DNA of 5,648 bases from assembly GCA_030836725.1 (NCBI GenBank), contig JAUPLV010000136.1, forward strand, positions 1-5,648, written 5' to 3'. Shown here piece by piece: positions 5,074-5,648 of this stretch. Position 1 is the stretch's first letter. Every line of letters begins with the position of its first letter. The position numbers were made by a program, and so were the translations under genes. The notes beneath the pieces were generated by a model. The model had not been told where the DNA came from, made no database searches, and saw nothing but the letters and a program-made list of their open reading frames with translations. Source of the stretch: Pseudomonadota bacterium (lineage in GTDB: Bacteria; Pseudomonadota; Gammaproteobacteria; Burkholderiales; Thiobacillaceae).

Positions 5074-5648
5074 AAATCTGCGGCATCACCCGGCAGCAGG
5101 ATCTGCATGACGCCTGCGCGGCCGGAGCAGATGCGCTGGGTTTCGTGTTCTACGAAAAAAGCCCGCGCAACGTCTCGGCTGGGTCCGCAGCCGAACTGGT
5201 GCGCGCATTGCCGCCCTTCGTGCAGTCGGTCGGGCTGTTCGTCAATGCCGGCCCGACGTTCATCGAAGCGGTATTGAAGGCGGTTCCGCTCGACCTGCTG
5301 CAGTTTCACGGCGACGAGACGCCGGCCGACTGCGCGCGCTTCGGGCGGCCCTATATCAAGGCGGTACGCGTGAATCAGGACACGGATTTGCTAAAATGCG
5401 CGGCTGACTTTTCCGGCGCCCGCGGCCTGCTGCTCGACGCCTGGGTTCCGGGCGTGCCGGGCGGCACCGGCGAACGCTTCGACTGGAACCTGATTCCGGC
5501 GGGCCTGCCCAAACCGGTCATCCTGTCGGGCGGGCTCGCGCCCGACAACGTCGCCGAGGCGGTACAGCGCGTGCGCCCTTGGGCGGTCGATGTGTCCTCT
5601 GGCGTGGAAGTCTCGAAAGGCATCAAGGACGCGCACAAGATTGCGCAA
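5058..5648 (+). CDS. trpF: Phosphoribosylanthranilate isomerase, 3'-truncated by window edge
   Basis: TrpF isomerises N-(5'-phosphoribosyl)anthranilate to 1-(o-carboxyphenylamino)-1-deoxyribulose 5-phosphate, the third step from chorismate to tryptophan. The frame starting at ATG 5058 reads MAVRVKICGITRQQD and stays open to the window end (197 residues). The family is usually about 205-210 residues, so only the last few codons are missing. The (beta/alpha)8-barrel motifs are all present: general base Cys8 in VKICGIT, GADALGFVFYEKSPRNVS (23-40), VGLFVN (58-63), LLQFHGDE (80-87), general acid Asp127 in LLLDAW, GGTGERFDW (135-143), ILSGGL (155-160) and VDVSSGVE (177-184). It is a free-standing trpF, not visibly fused to trpC. 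GGAAAG at 5043-5048 is a plausible ribosome binding site inside truA. The 16-bp overlap suggests coupling to truA; trpB is expected downstream but not seen. Confidence 0.96.
   Translation, partial: MAVRVKICGITRQQDLHDACAAGADALGFVFYEKSPRNVSAGSAAELVRALPPFVQSVGLFVNAGPTFIEAVLKAVPLDLLQFHGDETPADCARFGRPYIKAVRVNQDTDLLKCAADFSGARGLLLDAWVPGVPGGTGERFDWNLIPAGLPKPVILSGGLAPDNVAEAVQRVRPWAVDVSSGVEVSKGIKDAHKIAQ
5370..5397 (+). promoter_or_regulatory. Possible internal promoter (extended -10) inside trpF
   Basis: TGCTAAAAT at 5389-5397 matches an extended -10 (TGnTAtAAT) at all but one defined position. The best -35 is GTGAAT at 5370-5375, only 3 of 6, with a 16-base spacer. Extended -10 promoters can work with weak -35 boxes. 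The codons used here (TTG CTA AAA TGC, 5388-5399) are unusually AT-rich for this gene: CTA occurs once among the 18 Leu codons I read in trpF. If real, it would start transcription near 5404 and serve the downstream gene, presumably trpB. Confidence 0.3.

Overview
The window is GC-rich and densely coded, with every supported gene on the + strand: 3' end of asd, a 118-bp gap, fimV, a short EcfT/CbiQ-like membrane protein gene, truA, and trpF running off the right edge. This order (asd, fimV, truA, trpF, with trpB expected next) is, from general knowledge, typical of Betaproteobacteria. The E. coli-type Asd and a FimV pilus-hub protein fit that group. A Thiobacillus/Nitrosomonadales-like host is my guess, held at low confidence because nothing here fixes the genus.

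Layout. 2-904 encodes the C-terminal 300 residues of aspartate-semialdehyde dehydrogenase, with both catalytic residues present. 905-1022 is the only real intergenic space; it holds a 12-bp perfect palindrome and the fimV ribosome binding site, but no promoter or terminator I would defend. 1023-3644 is fimV, complete: signal peptide, FimV N-domain, LysM, coiled coil, Pro/Glu/Ala-rich linker, one membrane helix, TPR-like segment, acidic repeats and the FimV C-terminal domain. 3637-4278 overlaps the fimV end by 8 bp, starts with TTG, and encodes a multi-spanning EcfT-like protein. 4294-5073 is truA. 5058-5648 is trpF, overlapping truA by 16 bp and lacking only its last few codons.

From fimV onward the genes overlap or nearly touch, so they are probably co-transcribed and partly translationally coupled, although their functions (cell-pole/type IV pilus organisation, an unknown membrane protein, tRNA pseudouridylation, tryptophan synthesis) are unrelated. 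Three small nucleotide-level features could separate their expression: a terminator-like hairpin with a T-rich tail inside the EcfT-like gene, a 15-bp tandem duplication of the truA start region that makes a four-codon mini-ORF, and an extended -10 promoter-like element inside trpF.

I see no mobile element, CRISPR array, RNA gene or defence-type locus. This is an ordinary chromosomal core region. The most open question is the role of the EcfT-like protein, which has no ATPase partner here and seems to lack the coupling motifs of its family.
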